The translations under genes and the position numbers were made by a program. Shown piece by piece: positions 22,381-30,235 of a stretch of DNA of 35,778 nucleotides. Source of the DNA: Eubacteriales bacterium OttesenSCG-928-N13. Its GTDB lineage: Bacteria > Bacillota > Clostridia > Christensenellales > Aristaeellaceae. Location: the NCBI GenBank assembly GCA_030265545.1, contig JAJDGF010000005.1, positions 1 through 35,778 on the forward strand, written 5' to 3'. Position 1 is the first letter of the stretch. Every line of letters starts with the position of its first letter. The notes beneath the pieces are model-generated. The model saw nothing but the letters and a program-made list of their open reading frames with translations. It searched no databases and had not been told where the DNA came from.

Positions 22381-23220
22381 TCACCCGACAGTGCTCAAGT
22401 CCCACGCCTCATAGATCTTCGGAACGTCGTTGATGAGACGCTTGGTGTATTCCGCCTGCGGCCTCAATATCACGTCGTCGGCTGTGCCACGTTCCACGAA
22501 CTTGCCGTGCTCCATGATATAGACGCTGTCGGAAATGTAATACGCAAGGCCAATGTCATGCGTGATGAAGATGACCGTCATGCCGACCTCATCGCGCAGC
22601 TGCAATAGCATGTCCAGGATCGTGGCGCGAGAGCACGCATCGATCATGGACGTGGGCTCGTCTGCCAGCAGGATCTTGGGCTTCAGCAGGAAGATGCGCG
22701 CGATCATTAGCCGCTGCATCTGGCCGCCCGAAAGCTCAAATGGGTATTTGTTGGTCAGTTCAGCATATTTCAGGTTCACGAAGCTGCATGCCTCGGTCAT
22801 CAGGCGGATCTTCTCCTCCTTCGGGAGGTTCCTGCCGCCGCGCATGGCGATGCAGTCCAGCAGCACCGCGTCGATCTTATGGAACACATTGAACGAAGAA
22901 AATGGATCCTGGAAGATGGCCTGAATCCCCTTCCAATACTCGTTCTTCTTGCTGCGCGAGCTGATGTCGCGCGGCTTGCCCTGAAAATCGATTTGCCCCT
23001 CCGTCACGTTCAGCAGCCCCAGCAGCATTTTGGACAGCGTGGTCTTGCCGCTGCCGCTCTCGCCCACGATGGAGACGAATTCGCCCTCATGGAACTCAAA
23101 GTCCACATGATCCACCGCAACGTTCGCCTTGTTGCCTGTGCCGAACACCTTGGTCACGCCCTTGCCGCTCAAGCACAGCGGACGAGTATCCAGTTTTTTG
23201 TTCTCACTGCTCATCTGCAT
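22381..23220 (-). CDS. Opp/Dpp-type ABC transporter ATPase (second subunit)
   Basis: The 279-residue ATPase has Walker A GESGSGKT (53-60), Q-loop IFQDPFSS, signature LSGGQ (163-167), Walker B ILLADEP (183-189) and switch histidine in FITHDIG. The D-loop reads SMIDA rather than SALD. The start may be ATG 23,220 or ATG 23,214 (MSSENKK); one GGAG serves both. It overlaps the first ATPase gene by 17 bases. The C-terminal extension is short, ending soon after [12 protein letters not shown], and lacks the cysteine-rich oligopeptide-transporter tail of its partner. It pairs with the ATPase at 23,204 to energise the importer. Confidence 0.92.
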   Translation of the reverse strand: MQMSSENKKLDTRPLCLSGKGVTKVFGTGNKANVAVDHVDFEFHEGEFVSIVGESGSGKTTLSKMLLGLLNVTEGQIDFQGKPRDISSRSKKNEYWKGIQAIFQDPFSSFNVFHKIDAVLLDCIAMRGGRNLPKEEKIRLMTEACSFVNLKYAELTNKYPFELSGGQMQRLMIARIFLLKPKILLADEPTSMIDACSRATILDMLLQLRDEVGMTVIFITHDIGLAYYISDSVYIMEHGKFVERGTADDVILRPQAEYTKRLINDVPKIYEAWDLSTVG

Positions 23221-24214
23221 ACATCTCCTTCAAATGCTCATGCGAGTGCCCGCAACGATACTGATGGCCATCGCCCAGATTGATCATGGGCATCTCGTTG
23301 AACCGGCATTGCGGCATGACATATTTGCACCTTTCCGCGAATCGGCAGCCCTTGGGCGGGTTCTTCAGATTTGGCGGCGTGCCCGGAATGGCGGTCAATT
23401 TCTGATCCCTGACGCCCTCCTCCGGCACGATGATCGAGCCCATCAAGCCCTTGGAATAGGGATGCAGCGGGTTGAACACCATGTCGTGCGAGTTATTGGT
23501 CTCCACGATCTGCCCGGCGTACATGACCATGATATCATCGGTCACGTTGTACAGCAGCGGCAACTCATGCGTGATGAAGATCATGGACTTGATAAAGCCC
23601 GAATCCATCATGTCACGCAACATCTTGATGACCATCTTTTGGCTGGTCACGTCCAGCGCGGAGCTGGGTTCGTCCGCGATCAGTACCTTGGGCTGAAGGA
23701 TGGTGGAAATCGCGATGACCGTGCGCTGTTTCATGCCGCCCGACAGCTCCACCGCGTGCTTATCCAGCGTTTCCACCGGCAAGCCCAGCCTGGAGAAGCG
23801 CTCCCTGGCCATCTCGAAGATGTCCTTCTTGTCCGCCTTCGAATCATGCGCCAGCACCACGTCCTCAATGAACTTATAGATCTTGCGCGTGGGGTTCAGT
23901 GCGTTCATGGCCGCCTGCGGGATGTAGGCGATCTCACTGCCCAGGATGTTCTTTCTGACATCGTCCGGCTTCATGCCGGAGATGTTCTTTCCATCGATGA
24001 TGATATCCCCGCTCTGATAGTGCAGCGGCGCAAAATAGTAACCCATCAGGCTCAGCGCCAGTGTGGATTTGCCGCAGCCGCTCTCGCCGGCGATACCCAG
24101 GCTCTTGCCCTCCTCAATCTTGAGGGAGACATGATCCACGGCATACACATCCTCGTGAAAGCGGGTGATATATTTCGTCGTCAACTCATTGACTTCCAGC
24201 ATAATTTTGCTCAT
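23204..24214 (-). CDS. Opp/Dpp-type ABC transporter ATPase (first subunit)
   Basis: The 336-residue protein starts at ATG 24,214 behind TAGGAGG. Motifs in order: Walker [10 protein letters not shown]-loop [12 protein letters not shown], signature LSGGMKQ, Walker [13 protein letters not shown] and switch FITHELP. The C-terminal oligo/dipeptide-transporter region has the cysteine cluster [14 protein letters not shown] and YRCG, known in this group to bind an Fe-S cluster in some members. It is flanked by the permease (12-base gap) and the second ATPase (overlap), so assembly of one heterodimer is expected. Confidence 0.93.
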   Translation of the reverse strand: MSKIMLEVNELTTKYITRFHEDVYAVDHVSLKIEEGKSLGIAGESGCGKSTLALSLMGYYFAPLHYQSGDIIIDGKNISGMKPDDVRKNILGSEIAYIPQAAMNALNPTRKIYKFIEDVVLAHDSKADKKDIFEMARERFSRLGLPVETLDKHAVELSGGMKQRTVIAISTILQPKVLIADEPSSALDVTSQKMVIKMLRDMMDSGFIKSMIFITHELPLLYNVTDDIMVMYAGQIVETNNSHDMVFNPLHPYSKGLMGSIIVPEEGVRDQKLTAIPGTPPNLKNPPKGCRFAERCKYVMPQCRFNEMPMINLGDGHQYRCGHSHEHLKEMYADEQ

Positions 24215-24226
24215 CTTGTCCGCCTC

Positions 24227-25477
24227 CTAATCTCTCAAAGTGGGATTGAACACCTGATCCAGACCCGTATTCATCAGGTTCATCGAGAACGAGATGCCCG
24301 CGATGGTCAGGATCACGGGGAAATATGCCCACCAAGAGCCGTTGAGGTGTGCAGAGTACAGCATCGCCCAGTTCATCATCAGGCCCAGCGTGGGGACCTC
24401 GGTGGTCTTCGGACCCAGGCCGAGCAGGCTCAGCTGCGCCTCGGCCAGGATGCCGGAGCTGACCTGCAGGATGAACGCCATCACAACATAGCTTGCGATA
24501 TAGGGCAAGATGTCCGTCATGACGATGCGCATCAGGCTATGTCCGGATAGCTTGGACAGATTGACGTGGTCTCGGTTGCGCAGACTGATGACCTGGGAAC
24601 GCACCGAACGCGTCGTCCAGACCCAGGACGTCAGACCGATGACAACCGCGACCGTGGTCGCGCCGCGTTGATCCTGCCCCAGCGAATAGGTGATCAGTAT
24701 CAGCAGCACGAAACTCGGGATGACGGTGAAGATGTTGGTAACAAACATGATGATGTCGTCCACGATGCCGCCCAGATAGCCGGCCAGCAGACCCAGCAAT
24801 AGGCCGATCAGCGTAGCAACGATGCCCGCGATAAAACCGATCCAGATGGATGTGCCGCAGGCGGAAACCAGCTCTTTGAGCACGTCGCGACCGAAGTTGT
24901 CCGTACCCAGCGGGAGCGTCTTGACGTTTGCGACATCTCCCACGTTGACATAATCTGTCTTATCGATTTTGCCCTTGTCGACCACCTCGCCCGTGGCGGA
25001 ATTCGTCTCCGTCACACTGAGCACCTCAGCGGTGTTGGCAGATGTGATGGAGTTGTTGAGCCGCACGTAGAAGTTGCGCTGCGCCTTGGTCATGCCGGCC
25101 GGGCGCGCTTTTTCATCATAGTTCTCGCGCCACATCGTCAGCAGCGCATCCGTGTCATTCATGTCCACGCCTTCCACGCTGATGTCCATGGCCGTAAACC
25201 ATGCCACCATGCTGACGCGATCCTCCATGCTCATCATGCTCTTGATGCGGTTTTCGTCCGCATCGGCCAGGCGCAGGGTTTCGCGGTCAGAGGAGACGCT
25301 GTCATACAGCGAAACATAGGTGCCCGGTTTGGCGAATGTGCCCACCCCGATGCGCTCCAGCGGATTGCCCGGATTGATGAGCGGATAGATGATCATCATG
25401 AGCAGGATAAATACGAAGATCGAGAAGCCCGCCACGAATTTGCCCGAGTGGAATACTTGCCTCAATGTATTTTTCAT
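24227..25477 (-). CDS. Opp/Dpp-type permease with large extracytoplasmic insert (DppC-like)
   Basis: I start at ATG 25,477 ([10 protein letters not shown], 416 residues); the frame extends to a TTG at 25,501 inside the preceding stop region. The first helix (about 14-34) is followed by an insert of roughly 150 residues ([16 protein letters not shown] through [17 protein letters not shown]) before [15 protein letters not shown], which is the usual entry to the permease domain. The EAA-type loop ([23 protein letters not shown]) and five further helices follow. Typical DppC is about 300 residues, so the insert is the notable feature; it would lie outside the membrane and may contact the binding protein. 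Confidence 0.9.
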   Translation of the reverse strand: MKNTLRQVFHSGKFVAGFSIFVFILLMMIIYPLINPGNPLERIGVGTFAKPGTYVSLYDSVSSDRETLRLADADENRIKSMMSMEDRVSMVAWFTAMDISVEGVDMNDTDALLTMWRENYDEKARPAGMTKAQRNFYVRLNNSITSANTAEVLSVTETNSATGEVVDKGKIDKTDYVNVGDVANVKTLPLGTDNFGRDVLKELVSACGTSIWIGFIAGIVATLIGLLLGLLAGYLGGIVDDIIMFVTNIFTVIPSFVLLILITYSLGQDQRGATTVAVVIGLTSWVWTTRSVRSQVISLRNRDHVNLSKLSGHSLMRIVMTDILPYIASYVVMAFILQVSSGILAEAQLSLLGLGPKTTEVPTLGLMMNWAMLYSAHLNGSWWAYFPVILTIAGISFSMNLMNTGLDQVFNPTLRD

Positions 25478-25493
25478 TCTGTCCTGCCCCCCT

Positions 25494-26498
25494 TCAATCA
25501 AACTGTGCAGCCTTGACGCGCGGATCGATCAAAGCATACACAATGTCCAAAATAAAGGTGACGATCAGCACCATCAACGTGATGATCAATGTGGTGGCGG
25601 AAATCAGCGGATAGTCCGCGGCCGTGACCGCAGAATACATGACCGAGCCGAGCCCCGGATAGCTGAAAATGATCTCAGCCACCAGCGCGCCGCCGATCAT
25701 CGTGCCGATCGAAAGCGCAAGCCCCGTCACCTGCGGGAGCATGGCGTTTCTGAACACGTAGCCAACGATTTTTTTGTCCTTGATGCCAAGGAAACGAGCA
25801 TATTTTACATAATCGGCGTTCAGTTCATAGATGGACATGGAACGCATACCAATCGCCTGGCCACCGATCGAAACCAAAACGATCGACCAGAACGGCAATT
25901 GATAATGCGTGATCACCGACCAGACAAATGACCAACTGAAGTTTGGTATCATATCAAATCCATACGCGCCTGATACCGGGGCGATCTTGAAATTCACGGC
26001 GAATAATACCAGTAGGATAACCGCCATTCCAAATGCTGGAATGCTGCTCAAAAATAGCGATAGTGGCATGAGGACTTTATCAAAGCCCTTTCTGATGTAG
26101 GCAGCCAATGCGCCTAGGATGTTGCCCAATAGCCATCCCACAATGATGGCGGGCAGCTGCAAGCCAATCGTCCACCAAATGGCGGATGCAATGATGTCAT
26201 TCACCTTGCGCGGATATTGGCTGAAGGATGTGCCCAAGTCTCCCTTGAACAGGTTCCCGATATAGGTGAAGAATTGTTCCCACATGGGTTTATTGGTGCC
26301 AAATTCCTCTTGATACCTTTCATAGATGCGCGCCGATGCCGTGGCGTCCGTCGTGCTGCCGACCAGCTTGCCCGTGATGGCCGCAACAGGATCGGCGGGC
26401 ATGAGCCTGGGCAGAATGAAGTTCAAAATCAGTGCAGCAACGAAGGTGATTAAAAACCAGACAACCTTCTTGGTAAAATACTTCCGGTATCCTTTCAT
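25494..26498 (-). CDS. Opp/Dpp-type permease (DppB-like)
   Basis: I choose ATG 26,498 ([12 protein letters not shown], 334 residues), which begins right before the first helix; the longer frame reads through a hairpin. The protein shows the family pattern: helix 1 with [17 protein letters not shown], periplasmic loop ending [20 protein letters not shown], then five helices and the coupling loop [26 protein letters not shown]. It forms the channel with the DppC-like partner 16 bases downstream. In carbohydrate versions of this family the substrate is an oligosaccharide rather than a peptide, which suits the GH3 gene at the operon's end. Confidence 0.92.
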   Translation of the reverse strand: MKGYRKYFTKKVVWFLITFVAALILNFILPRLMPADPVAAITGKLVGSTTDATASARIYERYQEEFGTNKPMWEQFFTYIGNLFKGDLGTSFSQYPRKVNDIIASAIWWTIGLQLPAIIVGWLLGNILGALAAYIRKGFDKVLMPLSLFLSSIPAFGMAVILLVLFAVNFKIAPVSGAYGFDMIPNFSWSFVWSVITHYQLPFWSIVLVSIGGQAIGMRSMSIYELNADYVKYARFLGIKDKKIVGYVFRNAMLPQVTGLALSIGTMIGGALVAEIIFSYPGLGSVMYSAVTAADYPLISATTLIITLMVLIVTFILDIVYALIDPRVKAAQFD

Positions 26499-26537
26499 AT
26501 GCACCAAATCCTTCCCCGTGAGCGTTAGGAATAACTT

Positions 26538-26573
26538 GCGGTCATGCGCCGAGAGAAAACGACGCATGACCGC
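26538..26573 (-). promoter_or_regulatory. Intercistronic hairpin between binding protein and permease
   Basis: GCGGTCATGCG (26,538-26,548) is the exact reverse complement of 26,563-26,573, with a 14-base loop, in the 95-base gap after the binding-protein gene. No U-tract follows leftward. It mirrors the hairpin at 13,268-13,295 in the other importer operon and probably protects the upstream message. Confidence 0.65.
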
Positions 26574-26593
26574 TGATCCAATTCAGGATGTGA

Positions 26594-28393
26594 TTACGGG
26601 TTGACGAGCTCCAGCTCATACAGCGCCGCAATGCCATAACCGTCGGTGCAGTCCGCCGGCGGGATGTTCCTGCCGTCTTCCGCATCGGGGTAGTTGGTCC
26701 AAACGCTCTCGTTCACTTCGTGGAACACGGCGGGACGATACATCAGCGAGAAGCTGGGCACCTCGGTCAGATAGATCTCAACCGCTTCGGTGTACAGCGC
26801 ATTCAGCTCGGCTTCATCGGTGGTCTGCGGGATGGCAGCCAGGATTTCGTCGACGCGCGCATTGGTGTACTGGCCATAGTTGCCGGTCCAGTTGTTCTCG
26901 ATGCCGATCAGGTCTCCGCCCATGAACTGACGGACACGGCCCCAGGGCTGCGCCGGGCCTGCGCTGTCGGGCGAATACATGAAGATCTGATACTCGGTCT
27001 GGTTGGGGTTGGTGAACACGGTCTGATAGATCGACCATTCCGGGAACAGGGTGGTGATCTCAACGCCGATGTTCTTGCCTGCGTCGGCAACGATTTCCAT
27101 TGCGGCCTGCCAGTCGGTCCAGCCATTCGGGCAGCAAGCGTTCAGGGCGATCTTCTCGCCGTTCAGCTCACGCCAGCCGTCGCCATCGGTGTCCACGATG
27201 CCTGCTTCGTCCAGCATGGCCTTCGCGCCTTCGATGTCGTTGCCGATCCACTGCAGATCCTTCACCTGGTCATGGTTGTAGAGCGCCTGCTCACCGGCGG
27301 TCGGGTTCATCATGGAACGCGGCACATCGGCGAAGGTCGGGCTCTGGTTGGTCATTGCGTTGGCGATGATGGAATCATAGTCAACGGCAATGGCGATCGC
27401 CTTGCGCAGCACGGGGTTCTGCAGCGCTTCGATCTTCATGTTGTACCACGCGGTGGGCATGGTCAAGCACACCTGATAGGGCGCATCTTCGATGTAGGTG
27501 GAAATCGGCAGCCCGTCTTTGAGCCACAGATCCTGGATGTTCGGGAGGAACTGCTGGCAAACGTCAACTTCGCCGGCTTTGAACGCGGTTTCGCCTGCGG
27601 GGTTGTCCGCGAAGATGGTGTGCACGATGTACTTCGGAACCGGCAGGCTGCCCCACATGGAAGCATCCTGGCCCCAGTAGTTGTCATCACGCACCAACAC
27701 GACCTGCTGGTCATTGGCGACATACTTGGTGTAGGGGCCCGACCAGACGACATCTTCAGCAGCATCGTTCAGGATGGCAGTCGCATCGTCGTTGTTGCGG
27801 GCGCACACGGTCTCGATCCAGGCCTTCTGCGCGACGAACGCATTGCCCAGATATTCCACGACCTTCAGCGGGTTGACCGGCGTGCCGGCCTCGGTCAGCG
27901 CGGATTTGATCAGAACAGTCTGCGCATCCACGGCTTCAACGCCATCAATATAGATGGAATAGTTGGTGGCGGTGTTGTTCTGAATCGTCGCGGCAACGTT
28001 CCAGGTGGCTGCAACGTCTTCCGCGGTGACAGCGGTGCCGTCCGACCATTTGGCGGCCGGGTTCAGCTTCACGGTCATCTCAGTCAGGCTGTCGTTCCAA
28101 ACATAGTCGCCTTCGGCGAGCAAGGGGGTCATGGAGCCGTCCATGAAGTTGTACATATAGAGGGTTTCAAACATGATGGTACGGCTGCCCTGCGGGCTGG
28201 TTGTGGTGGCCATGGCGTTGTTCTGGTTCACGCCGATGGGATTCCAGCTGTTGACCGGACCCCACTGCTGTCCGGCAAAGTACAGGGATTCGTTGCGCGG
28301 CAACTGCGTGACTTCATCTGCCATTGCGCTGCCTGCGACGCCCAGCACCATTACCAGCGCCAGCAACAAGGATAGGAACTTCTGTTTCGTCAT
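26594..28393 (-). CDS. Family 5 ABC transporter binding protein of the beta-glucoside importer
   Basis: The 599-residue exported protein starts at ATG 28,393 behind AGAGAGAGG. The signal peptide (1-25) ends GSAMA before DEVTQ, without a lipobox. Family 5 (SBP_bac_5) features follow: TIMFETLYMYNFMDGSMTPLLAEGDYVWNDSLTEMTVKLNPAAKWSDGTAVTAEDVA is the hallmark stretch near 75-130, then WYNMKIEALQNPVLRKAIAIAVDYDSI and YSPDSAGPAQPWGRVRQFM. It heads the operon. Family 5 proteins bind peptides, nickel or, in Thermotoga and other groups, cello- and other oligosaccharides. The GH3 enzyme makes the sugar reading preferable here. Aromatic residues are plentiful, as in oligosaccharide binders, but this is weak support. 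Confidence 0.92.
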   Translation of the reverse strand: MTKQKFLSLLLALVMVLGVAGSAMADEVTQLPRNESLYFAGQQWGPVNSWNPIGVNQNNAMATTTSPQGSRTIMFETLYMYNFMDGSMTPLLAEGDYVWNDSLTEMTVKLNPAAKWSDGTAVTAEDVAATWNVAATIQNNTATNYSIYIDGVEAVDAQTVLIKSALTEAGTPVNPLKVVEYLGNAFVAQKAWIETVCARNNDDATAILNDAAEDVVWSGPYTKYVANDQQVVLVRDDNYWGQDASMWGSLPVPKYIVHTIFADNPAGETAFKAGEVDVCQQFLPNIQDLWLKDGLPISTYIEDAPYQVCLTMPTAWYNMKIEALQNPVLRKAIAIAVDYDSIIANAMTNQSPTFADVPRSMMNPTAGEQALYNHDQVKDLQWIGNDIEGAKAMLDEAGIVDTDGDGWRELNGEKIALNACCPNGWTDWQAAMEIVADAGKNIGVEITTLFPEWSIYQTVFTNPNQTEYQIFMYSPDSAGPAQPWGRVRQFMGGDLIGIENNWTGNYGQYTNARVDEILAAIPQTTDEAELNALYTEAVEIYLTEVPSFSLMYRPAVFHEVNESVWTNYPDAEDGRNIPPADCTDGYGIAALYELELVNP

Positions 28394-28587
28394 GAATAAC
28401 CAACCTCTCTCTCATTGATTGTTCTGAAGGCCCTTTCTATGCATCGCCCAGCTCGCCTTCACAAGCGTAGGAGATGTGCTAAAACTCGGCAGACATCCAC
28501 CGAGGTTACGCCAGGAGCACCGCGCTCAATGCGCCTTTGTCGTATCACGTGAAAGTTAACCGCTTTATAACTCTATCGTTTTCGGGT
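28394..28587. other. Upstream region of the beta-glucoside operon
   Basis: This is the likely promoter and leader region of the leftward operon. No consensus promoter stands out. AAAG-N3-TTAACTTT-like partial dyad sequence around 28,550-28,566 could be an operator. Nothing coding is seen. Confidence 0.35.
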
Positions 28588-28827
28588 TTAGGCAAAAATT
28601 AGCCTTTTAGCGTAAAATATGGGGGTGGTCTTCGCGCCATCGACCGCCTTGAACTGGATATATATCTTCACCGTCTGATGGCCATATTTAACGGATCTAT
28701 ACACATATGCATCCAAACAGTGCACACAATTGTTCTCATTTACATAATAGTACGGCATTTTGCCTAATATGTCAAGCGTTTCATCTACTAAACATACTAA
28801 AACCTCTTCATTTTCGCTATATGACAT
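28588..28827 (-). CDS. Small hypothetical protein, doubtful
   Basis: A 79-residue frame (MSYSENEEVLVCLVDETLDIL ...) has protein-like amino acid order, with alternating hydrophobic strands in VYRSVKYGHQTVKIYIQFKAV, but no ribosome site at its ATG and no known motif. It is AT-rich compared with both neighbours and may be a decaying or horizontally acquired gene. An AT-rich promoter-like stretch and a cre-like site lie just upstream. I do not recognise it, and expression is uncertain. Confidence 0.35.
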   Translation of the reverse strand: MSYSENEEVLVCLVDETLDILGKMPYYYVNENNCVHCLDAYVYRSVKYGHQTVKIYIQFKAVDGAKTTPIFYAKRLIFA

Positions 28828-28839
28828 AATCTATATGCA

Positions 28840-28853
28840 AGTAAACGTTTTCT
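28840..28853. promoter_or_regulatory. cre-like (CcpA) site
   Basis: The minus-strand sequence AGAAAACGTTTACT agrees with the CcpA consensus TGWAANCGNTNWCA at 12 of 14 positions. It lies between the small leftward ORF and the rightward acetyltransferase, just ahead of the latter's promoter. Carbon catabolite control of one or both is possible. Confidence 0.4.
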
Positions 28854-28875
28854 TTTCAAACCACGCAATGTGTGA

Positions 28876-28881
28876 TATAAT
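28876..28881 (+). promoter_or_regulatory. -10 element ahead of the acetyltransferase gene
   Basis: TATAAT lies 82 bases before the ATG at 28,964. A matching -35 is weak (TTTTCA-like at about 28,853), so strength is uncertain. Confidence 0.5.
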
Positions 28882-28963
28882 CGGTTCACTTCAACAGGCC
28901 AATTCCAGCCTGTAACCGCGCAGATGACGATGATTAATACACAATGTAGAAAGGATGTAATTT

Positions 28964-29515
28964 ATGTTAACTACGCGGCGACTCGATCTGCGTCCCTGGC
29001 AACCGGAGGACGCGGAAGCGCTCTATCCCCTCGCGAAGGATCCGCGCATCGGCCCCATCTGCGGTTGGATGCCGCACACCAGCGTGGACAACAGCCGCCA
29101 GATCATCCGGGACGTGCTGATGGCGGATGAGACCTATGCCGTCACGTTCAAAGGAAAGAGCGATCCAATCGGCAGCATCGGGCTGGTCATTGGCGCAAAG
29201 AGCGGGCTTGGACTGACCCCCACAGAGGGCGAGATCGGCTATTGGATCGGCGTTCCATATTGGGGACAGGGCTTGATCCCGGAGGCAATGCGCGAACTGA
29301 TGCGGCACGGCTTTGAGGATCTGGGTCTGGACGGGATCTATTGTGGCTATTTTGATGGAAACGAGCAATCCCATCGCGTGCAGCAGAAATGTGGCATGCA
29401 CTACCTGCGCACGCTGGATGAGAAGGTCTATCCACTGATCAACCAATCCAAAGTGCAGCATGTGATGTATATCTCAAAGGCGGAATGGGAAACGCTTGCA
29501 CGCAACACACAATAA
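28964..29515 (+). CDS. GNAT-family N-acetyltransferase (RimJ/RimL type)
   Basis: The 183-residue protein starts at ATG 28,964 with AAAGGA 8 bases upstream. It has the RimJ/RimL layout: LTTRRLDLRPWQPEDAEALYPLAKDP at the N terminus, IGSIGLVIG, EGEIGYWIGVPYWGQGLIPEAMRELMRHGFEDLGLDGIYCGYFDGNEQSHRVQQKCGM. WGQGLIPEA is the acetyl-CoA pyrophosphate-binding Q/RxxGxA motif (motif A). It transfers acetyl from acetyl-CoA to an amine, possibly a protein N terminus, a small molecule or an antibiotic; the acceptor is not visible. It is a single-gene unit ended by a strong terminator. Confidence 0.88.
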   Translation: MLTTRRLDLRPWQPEDAEALYPLAKDPRIGPICGWMPHTSVDNSRQIIRDVLMADETYAVTFKGKSDPIGSIGLVIGAKSGLGLTPTEGEIGYWIGVPYWGQGLIPEAMRELMRHGFEDLGLDGIYCGYFDGNEQSHRVQQKCGMHYLRTLDEKVYPLINQSKVQHVMYISKAEWETLARNTQ

Positions 29516-29561
29516 GCATAGAGGCGAGCCGCCCGCGCGGCTCGCCTCTATGCTGTTTTAT
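29515..29561 (+). terminator. Very strong terminator after the acetyltransferase
   Basis: AGCATAGAGGCGAGCCGC (29,515-29,532) pairs perfectly over 18 bases with 29,537-29,554, with a 4-base loop, followed by GTTTTAT. It begins on the last base of the stop codon. Confidence 0.9.
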
Positions 29562-29563
29562 AA

Positions 29564-29581
29564 GCCACAGTATTCTGTGGC
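29564..29581. repeat. Small hairpin in the convergent gap
   Basis: GCCACAG and CTGTGGC flank a 4-base loop. Together with GACGG/CCGTC at about 29,616-29,634 it lies in the gap between the convergent acetyltransferase and small secreted gene. Neither has a clear U-tract. Confidence 0.4.
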
Positions 29582-29668
29582 ACGATACCTGCTCAAGCCC
29601 CGGGCAACGCAGAGGGACGGAAAAAGATCCGTCTCAAGCCCAAAGGGCAATTGTGTCAGGACACTCGC

Positions 29669-30145
29669 TTAGCCATTTTTGACAGTCGCCATGATCTGGG
29701 TCGCCAGATTGGTCATCGCTTCATCAGATGCCGGATAGAACGTGAACTGATAGAACCCATCGCTTGCGGCAGCGGCCGCCACCAGCACGTCATACTCGGT
29801 ATCCGTGAAGGTGACCCACTCGATCCCGTTGATCACAACATAGTTGGCTGCGCCATACTCGGCGATGATGTTTTCCGCCATCGATTCGATGGTGACTTCA
29901 CCCTCTCGGAACAGGATTACCATTCCGGCCGACTCATCCTCGGTGCCATACGTAACGCCATCTTCCGTTTCAAATTCCATCCAAGCGTCGGGCACTTTGA
30001 CGCTAAATCCATCCTCAAACGCAACATCGCTTCCATCAAAGTTGACTTCGATGGTGATCGGTTCCAACTCAGCTACCTCCGCGAACGCGGCCACGCCGGG
30101 AACCATCATCATCACACAAATCAGCAAAGCAATCCATTTCTTCAT
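29669..30145 (-). CDS. Small secreted protein of unknown function
   Basis: I start at ATG 30,145 (MKKWIALLIC, 158 residues) since GGGGGT lies 9 bases upstream; the longer frame has no ribosome site. Residues 1-22 are a signal peptide ending AAFA before EVAELEP, with no lipobox. The mature 136 residues are acidic and strand-rich (FSVKVPDAWMEFETEDGVTYGTED, MVILFREGEVTIESMAENII, GIEWVTFTDTEYDVLVAAA, YQFTFYPASDEAMTNLATQIMATV). This pattern resembles PsbP/DUF-type small exported domains but I cannot name a family. It lies 90 bases downstream of the clostripain-like gene and is probably co-expressed. Confidence 0.75.
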   Translation of the reverse strand: MKKWIALLICVMMMVPGVAAFAEVAELEPITIEVNFDGSDVAFEDGFSVKVPDAWMEFETEDGVTYGTEDESAGMVILFREGEVTIESMAENIIAEYGAANYVVINGIEWVTFTDTEYDVLVAAAAASDGFYQFTFYPASDEAMTNLATQIMATVKNG

Positions 30146-30235
30146 TCTCATTACCCCCAAATTCATTATTGCTGTATATTGCCCGATCCCAGCGCACGCG
30201 GGCACGCTGAAATACACAAAGTTATGCGGCGTCCA

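Noticed and set aside
23129-24550. 473-codon open frame opposite the ABC ATPase and permease genes
   Set aside because: It spans the boundary of two real genes on the other strand and has no motif.
26720-28375. 551-codon open frame opposite the family 5 binding protein
   Set aside because: It is the antisense frame of a GC-rich gene with clear motifs; it has no ribosome site and no family-like sequence.
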